Origin: Pantoea phytobeneficialis
GTDB lineage: Bacteria > Pseudomonadota > Gammaproteobacteria > Enterobacterales > Enterobacteriaceae
Direction of reading: 5' to 3'
DNA length: 64,000 nucleotides
Assembly: GCF_009728735.1 (NCBI RefSeq)
Contig: NZ_CP024637.1
Location: 1 to 64,000, forward strand
Below the pieces are notes generated by a model, which did no database searches, was not told the origin of the DNA, and was given only the letters and a program-made list of their open reading frames with translations. A program made the position numbers and the translations under genes. Positions within the stretch are counted from its first letter, which is position 1. Each line of letters opens with the position of its first letter. Positions 17,319-26,452 of the stretch are shown piece by piece.

Positions 17319-18038
17319 TTACAACCGGGCGCGTTGTTGCCCGCGCATGGCCACTTTTTCCACATAGCGGAAGACAAAATCGGAACAGGTGGTGATGATC
17401 AGATAAATCACCGCTCCCACGCTGTAAAAGAAGAACGGCATTTGCGTTGAGTTGGAGGCGGTCGAAATCTGGTTCATGGTTTCCACCAGGCCAGTGACCG
17501 AAACCAGGGCCGACTCTTTAATCACCGATTGCCACTGATTACCCATGCCGGGCAGCGCCGTTTTCAGCGCCTGCGGCACAATCATGCGGCGAAACATCAT
17601 TAAACGGCCCATACCGGTGACGGTGGCCGCTTCCAGCGTGCCTTTTGGGATGGCGTAATACGCACCGCGAAACACGCCGCTTTGATAAGCACCGGAGATC
17701 AGGCCGATAGCGATGGCCCCGGCTACAAAGCCGTTTACATCGTAGGGGCCGGGGATATCGAGGATTTCACCAAAGAAGGCCACCACCTGGCGGCCACCAA
17801 AGTAAAACAGGTAAATCACCAACAGTTCCGGCACACCGCGAAACAGCGTGATGTAACCACCCGCCAGCTTTTGTTGCCAGCGCGATCCACCAATCTGCAT
17901 CCAGCACAACAGGCTGCCAAGAATTGCGCCCAGCAGCCAGGCGCAGAGAGAAACGGTCACGGTGACGGTGGCGGCATTGAGCAGCACGCCGCCCCAGCCT
18001 TCGTCACCAAACCCTAACAGTTGCCAGTCGATAGTCAT
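17319..18038 (-). CDS. Polar amino-acid ABC transporter permease (HisQ type)
   Basis: 239 residues with about five membrane helices. The VYLFRGVPELLVIYLFYFGG-like segment and the coupling loop EAATVTGMGRLMMFRRMIVP are characteristic of HisQ/ArtQ permeases. It is the first permease of the operon and follows the binding-protein gene by 12 nt. Confidence 0.9.
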   Translation of the reverse strand: MTIDWQLLGFGDEGWGGVLLNAATVTVTVSLCAWLLGAILGSLLCWMQIGGSRWQQKLAGGYITLFRGVPELLVIYLFYFGGRQVVAFFGEILDIPGPYDVNGFVAGAIAIGLISGAYQSGVFRGAYYAIPKGTLEAATVTGMGRLMMFRRMIVPQALKTALPGMGNQWQSVIKESALVSVTGLVETMNQISTASNSTQMPFFFYSVGAVIYLIITTCSDFVFRYVEKVAMRGQQRARL

Positions 18039-18050
18039 AAGCGTCAGGCA

Positions 18051-18896
18051 TTACTCCGCAGGTGCGACGTTCTCGCCGAACCACTTGATAGAAAGCTGTT
18101 TCAGGGTGCCGTCTTTGATCATCGATACCAGCGCAGCATCCAGCGCGGCTTTCAGTTCCGGGTTGTTTTTACGCAAGGCAATAGCCGAACCCTGACCCAG
18201 CACACCGCCGACAAAACCGTAGCCGGTGCTGTTTACGGTATCAGCGTGCTTTTTCACATAGGCGTTGAGGTTGGTGCGTGACGCCATTACCGCATCAACA
18301 CGACCATTCAGCAGGTCAGCGAAGGTTTCCGGGCCGCCCTGATAAGTACGGATGGTGGCAACATCGGCCAGGTATTTATTCAGGAAGTCAGCCTGAATGG
18401 TGGCAACCTGCACGGCAATGGTTTTGCCTTTGAATTTCGCGCGCAGCGCGTCGATGGCTTTGGTCATACCCGCTTCATCGCCCGCCGTGACCACTTCGTT
18501 GTTACCCGGCAGGGTATCCAGCGCACTGCCCTTCAGGGTCACGAAACCTGAAACGCTCACGGTGTACTGATGGGTAAAATCCACCACCTCTTCACGCTTT
18601 GGCGTAACGGTAACCGCATCAACCACTGCGTCATATTTGCCGTCTACCAGGCCTGGGATCATGCCAGACCATTTCTGCGCCACCAGCTCATATTTAAAGC
18701 CAACGCGCTTTGCCAGCTCCGCCACCATATCCGGCTCATAACCGACAATTTTGCCGCTCGGTGTGGACTGGTTAAACGGAGGATAAGCCGCCTCAGTAGC
18801 AAATTTCAGGGTGCCGAAATCTTTCGCCTGGACCAGAGCAGAAGAGGCAAGCAGCAGCATGCCAACGGAAGCAGTAAAAAGCCCTTTACGCATCAT
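18051..18896 (-). CDS. Periplasmic amino-acid-binding protein (HisJ/ArgT family)
   Basis: 281 residues. A signal peptide at about 1-24 ends ALVQA before KDFGTLKF. The SBP_bac_3 fold follows, with LKFATEAAYPPFNQ, GYEPDMVAELAKR and FVTLKGSALDTLPGN. An AVDAVTVTPKR-type segment forms the ligand pocket of the family. It delivers a polar amino acid or acyl-amino acid to the two permeases. Lying 16 nt after a hippurate-hydrolase-type enzyme, it could prefer N-acyl or aryl-conjugated amino acids. That preference is inferred from context only. Confidence 0.9.
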   Translation of the reverse strand: MMRKGLFTASVGMLLLASSALVQAKDFGTLKFATEAAYPPFNQSTPSGKIVGYEPDMVAELAKRVGFKYELVAQKWSGMIPGLVDGKYDAVVDAVTVTPKREEVVDFTHQYTVSVSGFVTLKGSALDTLPGNNEVVTAGDEAGMTKAIDALRAKFKGKTIAVQVATIQADFLNKYLADVATIRTYQGGPETFADLLNGRVDAVMASRTNLNAYVKKHADTVNSTGYGFVGGVLGQGSAIALRKNNPELKAALDAALVSMIKDGTLKQLSIKWFGENVAPAE

Positions 18897-18912
18897 AAAA
18901 CCTCAAAGTTTG

Positions 18913-20109
18913 TTATTGATTGTTGGAGAGTAGATCGATGGCTAAACGGGCTAAAGCCTGAGTGCCTGCGTGAATACTGCGCTCGTCGGGCTGGTAGTCC
19001 GAGTTGTGCAGATGATCGTCGCGACCCGGTGCGCCAGAACCGATATGGATCTGGCAACCCGGCGCACGTTCGGTAAACAGCGAGAAATCCTCGGCACCGA
19101 AACTGGCACTGGGTTTCGCCACAATCGTTTTACCGAACTGGTGCGACAGAATGGTTTCCAGCTGATCAATCAACGCATCATCATTCATCAGGGGCGGCAC
19201 GCCGCGCTGATAATTGACCTCGATACGCGTGTTCAGCGCCAGCGCCACCCCGGCACAAATACGTTTAAACGCCGTCTCGATATGCGCGCGCGTGGCCGGT
19301 GATTTGGCACGTACCGTGCCCTGAATCAGGCAGCTATCAGGGACGATATTATGCGTGGTACCACCGTGAATATGGCCAACGGTCAGTACCGCTGAGTTCG
19401 ACGGATCGACTTCACGCGAGATGATGGTCTGCAACTGGGTAATCAGATGCACGGCAGCGATAATCGGGTCGGTCCCCATATGCGGGCGTGCCGCATGGGT
19501 AGAGACGCCGTGCACTACCAAATCAAACTCATCGCTGGATGCCGTGCTGGCCCCGCGCGTCAGACCGATTTCACCGGCCGCCAGCTCAGGTTTGTTGTGC
19601 AGCGTCACCGCCAGATCGATGCCATCGGCAGCACCGTCAGCAATCATCGCTTCCGCGCCACTTTCCGGCGTCTCTTCGGCGGGTTGAAAAATCAGGCGTA
19701 CAGTGCCATGCAACTGGTGGCGGTAATGCGGCAGGATCGCCGCCACGCCCAACATGGTTGCGGTATGAATATCGTGCCCGCAGGCGTGCATTTTACCGGG
19801 ATAGTTGCTGCTGAAGGGCAATCCGGTTTGTTCGTGAATCGGCAACGCGTCCATATCGGCGCGCAGCAGCAAGGTCTTACCGGGATACTCACCTTTGATA
19901 TCCACCATCACACCGGTTTTGCCGACGCCGGTTTGTGGCGTCAGGCCCAGTGCCAGCAGTTCCTGCTCAACAATTTTTGCGGTGCGGATGGTATCGAAAC
20001 CCAGTTCCGGGTGGGCGTGAATATCACGGCGGATAGCGATGAGATGCGCTTCGAGGCTTTCGCTTCTGGCGCTGATTTCCCGAGCCAACGTGGCTTTATG
20101 GTCTGTCAT
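18913..20109 (-). CDS. M20 family amidohydrolase (hippurate-hydrolase type)
   Basis: 398 residues of the M20D metallopeptidase group (HipO/IAA-amino-acid hydrolase/YxeP). These enzymes release amino acids from N-acyl conjugates with two metal ions. The metal motif is ACGHDIHTA, the catalytic Glu is in QPAEET, and a later HGGTTHNIVP lies in the dimerisation domain. It leads a five-gene operon whose other members form an amino-acid ABC transporter, so an acyl-amino acid is probably taken up and cleaved. There is no signal peptide, so it is cytosolic. Confidence 0.88.
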   Translation of the reverse strand: MTDHKATLAREISARSESLEAHLIAIRRDIHAHPELGFDTIRTAKIVEQELLALGLTPQTGVGKTGVMVDIKGEYPGKTLLLRADMDALPIHEQTGLPFSSNYPGKMHACGHDIHTATMLGVAAILPHYRHQLHGTVRLIFQPAEETPESGAEAMIADGAADGIDLAVTLHNKPELAAGEIGLTRGASTASSDEFDLVVHGVSTHAARPHMGTDPIIAAVHLITQLQTIISREVDPSNSAVLTVGHIHGGTTHNIVPDSCLIQGTVRAKSPATRAHIETAFKRICAGVALALNTRIEVNYQRGVPPLMNDDALIDQLETILSHQFGKTIVAKPSASFGAEDFSLFTERAPGCQIHIGSGAPGRDDHLHNSDYQPDERSIHAGTQALARLAIDLLSNNQ

Positions 20110-20528
20110 AAGTGCGGTGTTCTTTTCTCAGGCTTACGCCCGGCCTTTATGGCATTTTTATGAAGAAAGTCTCTGTATTTATTCACAGCCCCTGGCAGAA
20201 TGCAACGCGCAATCTCGCGGGTTACTTGCTGAATTTTCGTGATATTTTGCTAATCCCCTGCGAAGGCAGGATAAAAAACCGCGTCAGGCAAATGAACCAG
20301 TTATAACATTCATAACTGGCCCGGAATCATCAGCATTTCTGATTTTGTTACTGAACAAAAAAAACCCATCGCAATCGGACCCGCTCGGCCACTCATTTCA
20401 CGCTCTATCGACGGTGGCGTGACGCGCGGCGTGTAAAATCCATGCCACACTGCTGGCGAGCCTGAGAGCGCCATCCCTGGGTTCAACCGCGTGATACGCG
20501 GGGACGACCGACTTTCCGGCTGGCGATT
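20110..20528. other. Intergenic region with one perfect inverted repeat
   Basis: About 420 nt between the M20 hydrolase start and the AraC gene end. It contains a 23-nt inverted repeat (20297-20319) and a small CCGCG/CGCGG hairpin near 20483-20497. Short open frames across it on both strands look random. The hydrolase promoter must lie at its left part. Confidence 0.5.
20297..20319. repeat. Inverted repeat, 8-7-8
   Basis: CCAGTTAT, a 7-nt spacer, then ATAACTGG. It lies about 190 nt upstream of the M20/amino-acid transporter operon and 210 nt beyond the AraC stop. It could be a regulator site or part of a terminator. No T-run adjoins it. Confidence 0.55.
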
Positions 20529-21323
20529 TCAGCCTGAAATTCGCAAAAAGCGTTGCGGTGTATCGCCGAGTAAACGGCGGAACATGGAGATAAAGGCGCT
20601 GGGGCTTTGATAGCCAAGCTGACTGGCAATGCGTAACACCGGCTGGCCCTGCGCCAGTTGGACCAACGCTTCCGACAAACGCAACTGCTGTCGCCATTGG
20701 GTAAAGGTGATACCGGTTTGATCGCGGAACAACCGCGCGAGAGTCCGTGAACTGGCGCCAACACGACTGCCCCACTCCTCCAGCGTGTCACTGCTGGCCG
20801 GGCTTTGCAGTAGCTGCTGGCAAATGTTCATCAGGCGACGATCCGCGGGTAACGGTAATACACACACCGGACCCTCCGGGGCGCGGCGCAATTCATCCAG
20901 TAGCAACGGCGTTACCAGTTCAACACGCTGTAGATCGGGATGTGGCTGCAACCCAATCTCCACCAGCGTCTGCATCAACGCCTGGAGTAGCGGCGAAATC
21001 ATCATGCTGTGCGCTTCCGGCCAAAAGGCGCGTGCCACTACCGGTTCCAGATACAAACTCAGACTGCGAATATCGCTTAACGCCGTCAGCGCATGAGGAA
21101 CCGTGCCCGGCAGCCACAACGCCCTGCCAGGCGTTAAGGTCCAGGATGCGGTGTGCGTCTGTACCCGCATCACACCCTGTAAACACAACACCAGTTGTGC
21201 CACTTCATGCGCATGCCAGCGCTCCTCACGTCCCGCGTGATAATGCATTTCCCGTGTGGTCAATAACGGTAGCGCCGGGGAATCGTCAGCTAACCGTGGT
21301 TTGTTCAATACCATCTCACCCAA
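20529..21323 (-). CDS. AraC-family regulator with N-terminal cupin
   Basis: 264 residues. The N-terminal cupin sensor is REMHYHAGREERWHAHEVAQ and GRALWLPGTVPHALT. The C-terminal double helix-turn-helix includes RLFRDQTGITFTQWRQQLRL and QLGYQSPSAFISMFRRLLGD. It is divergent from the siderophore-receptor gene with a 150-nt spacer, so control of the siderophore operon, as in ferric-siderophore-sensing AraC proteins, is likely but inferred. The cupin type is closer to the nickel-resistance/arginine-lyase group than to PchR/AlcR. Confidence 0.87.
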   Translation of the reverse strand: MGEMVLNKPRLADDSPALPLLTTREMHYHAGREERWHAHEVAQLVLCLQGVMRVQTHTASWTLTPGRALWLPGTVPHALTALSDIRSLSLYLEPVVARAFWPEAHSMMISPLLQALMQTLVEIGLQPHPDLQRVELVTPLLLDELRRAPEGPVCVLPLPADRRLMNICQQLLQSPASSDTLEEWGSRVGASSRTLARLFRDQTGITFTQWRQQLRLSEALVQLAQGQPVLRIASQLGYQSPSAFISMFRRLLGDTPQRFLRISG

Positions 21324-21411
21324 TCCTGTCAGATTGCCGATTGCTGTCTGCTCTGCGTCATTCCGGTGTGTGATCTCGCAAAGCCGCCAGCGGGGCGCTA
21401 TGAAATAAAAT

Positions 21412-21430
21412 AGGAATGATTATCATTTGT
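21412..21430. promoter_or_regulatory. Fur box
   Basis: AGGAATGATTATCATTTGT contains an uninterrupted AATGATTATCATT, the core of the Fur consensus. It lies 43-61 nt upstream of the receptor ATG at 21473, in the divergent AraC/receptor promoter region. It implies repression by iron-loaded Fur. Confidence 0.82.
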
Positions 21431-21472
21431 ATCACTATTTTAGGGTATTGGACTATATCGGGGATTAATTTA

Positions 21473-23602
21473 ATGCGTCATCGCACTTTTCAGCGCACAC
21501 CGCTGAGCGCAATGCTGCTGATTCTGTTTAGCAGCGCACCTGCATGGGCCGCAGATAACAATAATACGCACGACACCACGCTGACCGTCACCGCCAATAA
21601 TAATGTCGATAGCGATGGCGGCGATGCCGATAGCTGGAACCAGGTGGCGAAGAAAGCCGATTCTGTCACCAAAAGCAGCCGTCCGTTAATCGAAACGCCG
21701 CAAAGTATTTCGGTGATCACCCAGGCGCAGATGGCCTCACAAGGTGCGTTGAACGTGGCGCAGGCGTTGCGCTACAACAGCGGGATCGGCTCAGAGGGCG
21801 GCGGTGCGGATTATCGTTTTGATGACATCACCATTCGCGGCTTTTCAGCCGATGAGTTTCTCGATGGCCTGCGCTTGCCTACGGTGACGTACTGGTCGCG
21901 TCCGAATTTCGATACTTTCCTGCTGGATCGCGTCGAAGTGGTCAAAGGCCCGGACTCCGTCACCTTTGGTCAGGCCAGTCCTGGCGGTGTGGTCAATATG
22001 GTAAGCAAGCGCCCCACCGCCGAACCGATCCACCAGATTTTTGTCAGTACCGGCAGCCATAATCTGTTTGAAACCGGGTTAGATCTCTCAGGCGCACTGG
22101 ATAATGATGAACATTGGTTAGGACGCATTACCGGAACCTGGTCACGCAGCGATACTCAGGTCGATTACACCAAATACAAGCACTATGACATCGCCCCGGC
22201 GCTGACCTGGCAGCCCAATGATGACACGCGGCTAACGCTGCTTTCCCAATTCCGCAAAGACCCTTACACCGGTTTTTACAACCAAATGCCGCTGGAAGGC
22301 AGCCTGATCCACCTGGCACAGGGGAATTTCTCCGACAACTTCTACGGCGGTCAGCCCGGTTTTGATTACTACCGCCGTGAGCAGGCCAGTGTTGGCTACG
22401 ACTTTATGCACAAATTCGATGACACCTGGAGCGTGCATCAGAATCTGCGTTATCTGCATACCAGCAGCGATTATCAGATGGTCTATCCCACCGGCACCAA
22501 CGTCGATGGATCGGCCACCGTCAGCCGCGACAGTATGCGCATCATCGAGTCCTTTAACGCCTTTGATGTTGATACCAATGTGCAGGGCAACCTCTACACC
22601 GGCCCGGTTAATCATGCCGTCACGCTGGGGATGGATTATGTACATGACGATCTGCGACAAAACAGCGGCTACGGTACTGCGTCCGATATCAGCTATCTCA
22701 ACCCGGATTACAGTACTCCGGTGGCCAGCCCATCGATTGACTACCACAACCGTTCCTTTATGACCCAGCTTGGTTTCTACGTGCAGGACAGCATGAAGTG
22801 GAACCACTGGATCCTGAACCTCGGTGGCCGTTATGACCAGGCGCAGAGTCGGGCGCAGAACTGGAACACCGGAACCCGCACCGAGTTGAACGACTATGCA
22901 ACCACCGGTCGTGCCGGACTGATGTACCATTTTGATAACGGTATCGCCCCCTATATCAGCTACGGTACGTCGTTCCAGCCACAGTCGGGCACCACTTACG
23001 GCGGGGACCCCTTCAAACCGACCAAAGGCAAACAGTCGGAAGTGGGTATCAAGTATCAGCCGAATGGCTTTAATGCGTTGTTCAGCGCTGCGCTTTACGA
23101 CCTGCGTCAGACCAATGTACTGACTGCTGATCCGGATCACGTCAACTACTCGGTGCAGACCGGTGAGATTCGTTCGCAGGGCTTCGAGCTGGAAGGCAAA
23201 GCCAATATTACTTCGCGCTGGCTGGTGAATGCGTCATATGCATTGACCAACCCGAAAGTGATCTCAGCAAACGATGATACCGAAGGCAAACAGCCGGTGG
23301 CGATTGCGCGCCAGACCGCCAGTCTGTGGACCGAGTACGCGTTACCCGGCATCTTCGATGGCATCACCCTCGGCGGCGGTGCCCGCTATGTTGGCACCAA
23401 CTACGCGACCACCGACAACAGCCTGAAAGTCCCGGCCAGAACCATCTACGATGCGATGATGCGTTATCGCTGGCAGGAGTGGCAGTTGGCGCTGAATCTG
23501 CAAAACCTGACGGATAAACAGTACATCAGCAACTGTAACGATCTTGGTTGCCACTTTGGCCTGCGCCGCCAGTTGATCGCCACGGTGAGTTATCAGTGGT
23601 AA
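21473..23602 (+). CDS. TonB-dependent siderophore receptor (FhuA/FcuA-like)
   Basis: 709 residues. A signal peptide at about 1-26 ends PAWA before ADN, and TonB box-like DTTLTVTA follows. The plug starts at RPLIETPQSISVITQAQM, and the 22-strand barrel ends with the terminal aromatic VSYQW. The CNDLGC pair near the end and NLTDKQY resemble ferrichrome/ferrioxamine-type receptors. The role is TonB-driven uptake of a hydroxamate siderophore across the outer membrane. The ATG at 21473 gives a normal signal peptide. An earlier frame to 21416 would start inside the Fur box. It begins a four-gene operon. Confidence 0.9.
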   Translation: MRHRTFQRTPLSAMLLILFSSAPAWAADNNNTHDTTLTVTANNNVDSDGGDADSWNQVAKKADSVTKSSRPLIETPQSISVITQAQMASQGALNVAQALRYNSGIGSEGGGADYRFDDITIRGFSADEFLDGLRLPTVTYWSRPNFDTFLLDRVEVVKGPDSVTFGQASPGGVVNMVSKRPTAEPIHQIFVSTGSHNLFETGLDLSGALDNDEHWLGRITGTWSRSDTQVDYTKYKHYDIAPALTWQPNDDTRLTLLSQFRKDPYTGFYNQMPLEGSLIHLAQGNFSDNFYGGQPGFDYYRREQASVGYDFMHKFDDTWSVHQNLRYLHTSSDYQMVYPTGTNVDGSATVSRDSMRIIESFNAFDVDTNVQGNLYTGPVNHAVTLGMDYVHDDLRQNSGYGTASDISYLNPDYSTPVASPSIDYHNRSFMTQLGFYVQDSMKWNHWILNLGGRYDQAQSRAQNWNTGTRTELNDYATTGRAGLMYHFDNGIAPYISYGTSFQPQSGTTYGGDPFKPTKGKQSEVGIKYQPNGFNALFSAALYDLRQTNVLTADPDHVNYSVQTGEIRSQGFELEGKANITSRWLVNASYALTNPKVISANDDTEGKQPVAIARQTASLWTEYALPGIFDGITLGGGARYVGTNYATTDNSLKVPARTIYDAMMRYRWQEWQLALNLQNLTDKQYISNCNDLGCHFGLRRQLIATVSYQW

Positions 23603-24465
23603 TCCGTCGTCGGCAACTGATCCAGGGCGCGCTGGCAAGCGCTGCCCTGCTTTCATATCCACTGCGGGCCGCCAACGCGCCCCGCTGGGTGATCCTCGAT
23701 TGGGGATTAACCGAAATGGCGCTACTGCTGGGTATCACACCGGTGGGGGTTGCGGCGACCGACTGGTATCGCCGCCTGTTTAGCCAGCCAACATTGCCGC
23801 CACAGGTGGTCGATGTCGGCCTGCTATTTCAGCCCAACTATGAAACCTTGTTTGAGTTGCGCCCCACTCAGTTGCTGGTGACGCCCGCGCACCGCATGGC
23901 TGAAGCGCAGTTATCGCGTATCGCCCCGCTGCATTACTTTGCGACTTACAGCCCACATCCCTGGCAACAGGCGCAGCAAAATCTGCACGCATTAGCCGAG
24001 CTGGCAGGGGATCCTGGTCGGGCGGATCGCGTGATGGCCCCCCTGCTGGCACGTCTTGATCAGGCGCGTCAGCGCGCCGCGCATTTTCAGCCTCGCCCCC
24101 TCTATCTGCTGCATCCGCTGGATACCCTGCATGTGCTGGCGTTCGGACCGGGCAGTTTGTTCAATGACATGCTGGCGTTGCTGGGCCTGGGTCATCACGT
24201 CCCGTTTGCCGTAGGTGCGCAGGGCGTGGCAACGCTGGAACTGGAGCAACTGGCGCAAATGCCACCTGGCTGGCTGGTGCTGCTGCCGTCCTGGCCGGAA
24301 GTGGATCTTAGCCCGATGCTGACCTCTCCGTTGTGGCATACCCTGATGCGTGGCGGCCATCAGAGAGTGGTTCTGCCAGATGGGCTATCGACGGAAGGCG
24401 GCGTACTCACGGCGGTGCGTTTTGCCGAAACGCTGGTGAACGCGCTACAGGAAGCCCACGCATGA
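23596..24465 (+). CDS. FhuD-like siderophore-binding protein
   Basis: 289 residues, read from the GTG at 23596, which overlaps the receptor stop by 7 nt and has GGTGAG 6 nt upstream. The signal begins VIRRRQLIQGALASAALLS, a twin-arginine-like signal as in E. coli FhuD. The helical-backbone fold follows, with WVILDWGLTEMALLLGITPVG and ETLFELRPTQLLVT. It should collect ferric hydroxamates in the periplasm for the next-encoded permease. Overlapping genes on both sides indicate co-translation. Confidence 0.87.
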   Translation: MVIRRRQLIQGALASAALLSYPLRAANAPRWVILDWGLTEMALLLGITPVGVAATDWYRRLFSQPTLPPQVVDVGLLFQPNYETLFELRPTQLLVTPAHRMAEAQLSRIAPLHYFATYSPHPWQQAQQNLHALAELAGDPGRADRVMAPLLARLDQARQRAAHFQPRPLYLLHPLDTLHVLAFGPGSLFNDMLALLGLGHHVPFAVGAQGVATLELEQLAQMPPGWLVLLPSWPEVDLSPMLTSPLWHTLMRGGHQRVVLPDGLSTEGGVLTAVRFAETLVNALQEAHA

Positions 24466-26444
24466 CAGGACGACATCCAGGCTGGCTCTGTGGTTTGCTG
24501 TTTGCCGTCGCGCTGGCCCTCAGCCTGCACCAAAGCCATCAACAACTGACGTGGTCAGCCGCCTGGCAAGCGCTACAGGGCAATGCACAACTCAGCCTTG
24601 CACAACAGATCTTCAGCCAGATGTGGCTACCGCGCCAGGGCATGGCGTGGCTGTGCGGACTGGCGCTCGGCTTTACCGGCGTGGTGATGCAACAAGCATT
24701 ACGTAACCCACTGGCCGAACCGATGACGTTAGGTATCGCCTCCGGGGCCACCCTGGCATTGTCGCTGGCCGCGCTGGTTGGTCCGTCATGGTTGCTGGCC
24801 GGGCGTGAATGGGTGGCGTTCAGCGGTGCGCTGCTCGCCTTTGCCGTGGTGTTTCTGCTGAGTTTGCGCCAGGGTTTCACCCCCCTGGCGCTGACGCTGG
24901 CGGGTATGCTGGTCAATCTCTATTGCGGATCGGTCAATCTGCTGTTGTCAGTGATTTATGACCGTTCGCTGGCCGCCGTATTTATCTGGGGGGGTGGCAC
25001 GCTGGCGCAGGAAAACGCCAGCCAGCTAGCGTGGTTACTGCCAAGGGTCGTGATAGCCGCGCTGCCAGTATGCTTTATTCTGCGCCCGCTGCGGCTGTTG
25101 ACACTGAATGAACAGGTGAGCCGCTCCATTGGTCTGCCTGCCGGCATCGTGCGCGGCGTGGCGTTGTTGTCGGCGTTAGTGATCAGCAGCCTGGTCATCA
25201 GTGTGGTGGGTGTGATTGGTTTTATTGGCCTCGCCGCCCCCCATCTTGCCGTGCTGGCCGGGGCAAAAACTTTACGACAAAAACTGATCTGGTCACCGTT
25301 GCTGGCCGCCGGTCTGCTGTGGTTAACCGATCAGGGCGTTAGCCGTCTTAACGGTATTGGCGGCCTCCTGTTGCCCACCGGGATGATGACGGCGCTGGCG
25401 GGTGGCCCGTTGCTGTTGTGGTTTTTACCCCGTCTGCGCCATATTTTCCAACCCGATGTCAGTGAACCACACCAGCCCCCCTATCCTGGCGCTCGCTATA
25501 CGCTGCTGCCGGTCGCGCTGCTCTTTTTTCTGATGCTGGCGGTGTCGCTCGATTTTGCCCGTGGTATTCACGGCTGGCACTGGAGTTCCCTTAACGAACT
25601 GCGGGCGATGCTACCGTTCCGCCTGCCACGTCTGCTGGCGGCGATCTCCGCCGGGATGTTGCTGGCGGCAGCAGGCGTGATTATTCAGCGCATCAGCCGC
25701 AACCCGATGGCCAGCCCGGAACTGTTGGGGATTGGCGCGGGTGCTGCGCTCGGAATCACCGTGCAGTTGCTGCTGTGGCCGCTGGGTGGCGTCGTCGCCA
25801 TGCTGGCAAGCAGTGCGGTGGGTGCATTACTGACGCTGGCGCTGACCTTGTGGCAGGCGCGCCACTACGCGCTGAATCCACAACGGATGTTATTGAGCGG
25901 GTTGGCGATCACGGCGTTGTTCCAGTCAGTCGCAGCGGTGGTACTGAGTAATAACGGCATGGCAGCCGCGATGTTGCGCCAACTGATGACCGGTTCAACC
26001 TACTATGTTAACGCCAGTACCGCGGGTATTGCGCTGGTGCTGGCACTGCTGTTGCTGGCGCTGACGCCGTTGCTGAGGCGGGCTTTACTGTTGTTACCCT
26101 TGAGCAGCGTGTCCCCCTCGCTGGGGCTTGATGTGACGCAGGCGCGCCTGCTGTTGATGGTGTTGGCGGCCGCCATGACCGGCGTCGCAACCTTAATCGT
26201 CGGCCCGCTGTCGTTTATTGGCCTGCTCGGCCCACAACTGGCACGGCAACTGGGCGCGCGCCGACCGCTCCAACAACTGACGCTGGCAGTGCTGATCGCG
26301 GCAGTGTTAATGATGCTGGCTGACTGGGCAGGCAATAATCTTTTGTATCCACGACAAATTCCGGCCGGACTGATGGCAACGTTGATTGGTGGCCCGTGGC
26401 TGGCGCTGCTGCTATGGCGTCCGCTGAATAGTACAAACTCATAG
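24462..26444 (+). CDS. FhuB-like double permease
   Basis: 660 residues, the same length as E. coli FhuB, made of two fused BtuC/FecCD-type halves with about 20 membrane helices. The first half has QQALRNPLAEPMTLGIASGA and the second QRISRNPMASPELLGIGAGA, the two copies of the ATPase-coupling motif. Its ATG overlaps the FhuD-like stop (ATGA). It imports ferric hydroxamates across the inner membrane. The ATPase FhuC is missing here, and the next gene encodes a different kind of ABC protein. Confidence 0.9.
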   Translation: MTGRHPGWLCGLLFAVALALSLHQSHQQLTWSAAWQALQGNAQLSLAQQIFSQMWLPRQGMAWLCGLALGFTGVVMQQALRNPLAEPMTLGIASGATLALSLAALVGPSWLLAGREWVAFSGALLAFAVVFLLSLRQGFTPLALTLAGMLVNLYCGSVNLLLSVIYDRSLAAVFIWGGGTLAQENASQLAWLLPRVVIAALPVCFILRPLRLLTLNEQVSRSIGLPAGIVRGVALLSALVISSLVISVVGVIGFIGLAAPHLAVLAGAKTLRQKLIWSPLLAAGLLWLTDQGVSRLNGIGGLLLPTGMMTALAGGPLLLWFLPRLRHIFQPDVSEPHQPPYPGARYTLLPVALLFFLMLAVSLDFARGIHGWHWSSLNELRAMLPFRLPRLLAAISAGMLLAAAGVIIQRISRNPMASPELLGIGAGAALGITVQLLLWPLGGVVAMLASSAVGALLTLALTLWQARHYALNPQRMLLSGLAITALFQSVAAVVLSNNGMAAAMLRQLMTGSTYYVNASTAGIALVLALLLLALTPLLRRALLLLPLSSVSPSLGLDVTQARLLLMVLAAAMTGVATLIVGPLSFIGLLGPQLARQLGARRPLQQLTLAVLIAAVLMMLADWAGNNLLYPRQIPAGLMATLIGGPWLALLLWRPLNSTNS

Positions 26445-26452
26445 GAGATGAG

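Noticed and set aside
20398..20775. Minus-strand frame partly inside the AraC gene
   Set aside because: Overlaps the AraC reading frame and has no recognisable domain or ribosome site.
22232..23140. Long minus-strand frame (about 302 codons) inside the siderophore receptor gene
   Set aside because: Shadow of the receptor frame. No ribosome site or domain, and the plus-strand receptor is strongly supported.
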